Origin: Bemisia tabaci
Lineage: Eukaryota > Arthropoda > Insecta > Hemiptera > Aleyrodidae
Direction: 5' to 3'
NCBI RefSeq assembly: GCF_918797505.1
Contig: NC_092798.1
Location: 10,553,501 to 10,617,500 of the forward strand
DNA length: 64,000 nucleotides
Each line of letters opens with the position of its first letter. Position 1 is the first letter of the stretch. Below the pieces are notes generated by a model. It was given only the letters and a program-made list of their open reading frames with translations. It was not told the DNA's origin and ran no database searches. The position numbers were made by a program, and so were the translations under genes. Of this stretch, positions 63,628 through 64,000 are shown piece by piece.

Positions 63628-64000
63628 TCTACCTTTGGATTTAATGAAAAAAAAAAATAATTAAAAAAAAATAATCGGACCATCCCTTCTAAGCCAGGGC
63701 TCGAACGCAGCACCACTGCAACGGTGCGTCGTAAAAAAAATGAAAAAATAAAAAGTGGGTTATAAAAAAATATAAATAAAATAAGGCTAGCGTAAAACAT
63801 TAACTGATTGGTAACAGAGAAAAAAAAATATGACATCTCAAGGAAGAGAAAAAAAACTAAAAAATAAAGCGGCTACATTATTCTTTGCTGGCACCCGATC
63901 AGAACTCCGGTTTGAGAGGCTTCATAGCCGTTTTGTTCATTTAACAAAATCGCAAACCGACTATGAAATCTCTCCGCCGTAGCTCTAACCAGGTGCTTCT
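63628..64000. other. A/T-rich end with hairpin
   Basis: Poly(A)/T runs. On minus a GTTCGAGCC box (about 63690) like a pol III B box, without a box A. An imperfect hairpin at 63917-63968 (TTCATAGCCG...CGACTATGAA) with inner TTTTGTT/AACAAAA. No gene. Confidence 0.45.

Noticed and set aside
63640..63730. Possible tRNA or SINE (GTTCGAGCC box)
   Set aside because: No box A at the right distance and no cloverleaf could be drawn.
63192..63836. N-terminal extension of env copy 3 to 789 residues
   Set aside because: The extra ~215 residues are LTR and A/T-rich sequence read through; env homology and the same ATG as copy 1 begin at 63191.

Overview
This is eukaryotic DNA, almost certainly from an arthropod and probably an insect. 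It contains an intron-split cholinesterase-like gene, Ty3/gypsy, Ty1/copia and Jockey-type retroelements, retroelement env genes of the insect F-like type with a basic cleavage site, and many short inverted-repeat elements. No prokaryotic operon, rRNA or convincing tRNA gene was seen. About 90% of the window is mobile DNA, mostly on the minus strand and often nested. The only clear host gene is on the plus strand at 35455-43669.

Layout. (1) 1-16936: a giant inverted repeat with arms 1-3169 and 13771-16936. Each arm carries an env gene and a small CPRC-peptide gene. The arms flank a Ty3/gypsy gag-pol on the minus strand (12690 down to 5459), whose integrase is split by an ~820-bp insertion, plus a small HY-tail gene. 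(2) 16975-20293: 40-bp tandem repeats interrupted by an internally deleted LTR element with ATAC target duplications, then other LTRs and a MITE. (3) 20294-27400: mostly non-coding, with a foldback element holding a CAA microsatellite, several strong hairpins and two gag remnants. (4) 27405-32500: an LTR-env element with ATAG target duplications, whose left LTR is split by a 3.5-kb insertion containing a Jockey-like reverse transcriptase. (5) 32950-35454: env debris and an LTR whose primer-binding site is split by a MITE. (6) 35455-43669: four exons of a serine-less cholinesterase-like gene with TE-filled introns. (7) 43719-52731: copia remnant, a complete 2.7-kb non-autonomous LTR element, solo LTRs and several HY-tail genes. 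(8) 52732-59327: 40-bp repeats, a 0.8-kb direct duplication, a cassette LTR-PBS-CPRC-HY, and an env fragment behind its own LTR. (9) 59328-64000: a third, full-length env copy joined to an inverted CPRC block.

How the parts relate. The gag-pol is a standard Ty3/gypsy replicative core with a well-placed -1 slippery heptamer. Env is found repeatedly next to an LTR without gag-pol. Two small gene families, named here only descriptively, recur: CPRC-peptide genes (N-terminal CxxC, TATA-like box ~90 bp upstream) and HY-tail genes (about 90-150 aa, C-terminus PGPAL..HY, their own TATA module in several copies). In one place they stand in tandem downstream of an LTR and PBS. They are the best candidates for an undescribed accessory system of these elements. 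Their function is unknown.

Limits: splice sites, LTR ends and repeat boundaries were read by eye. Identities are estimates. Where a frame lacks ATG this is stated.
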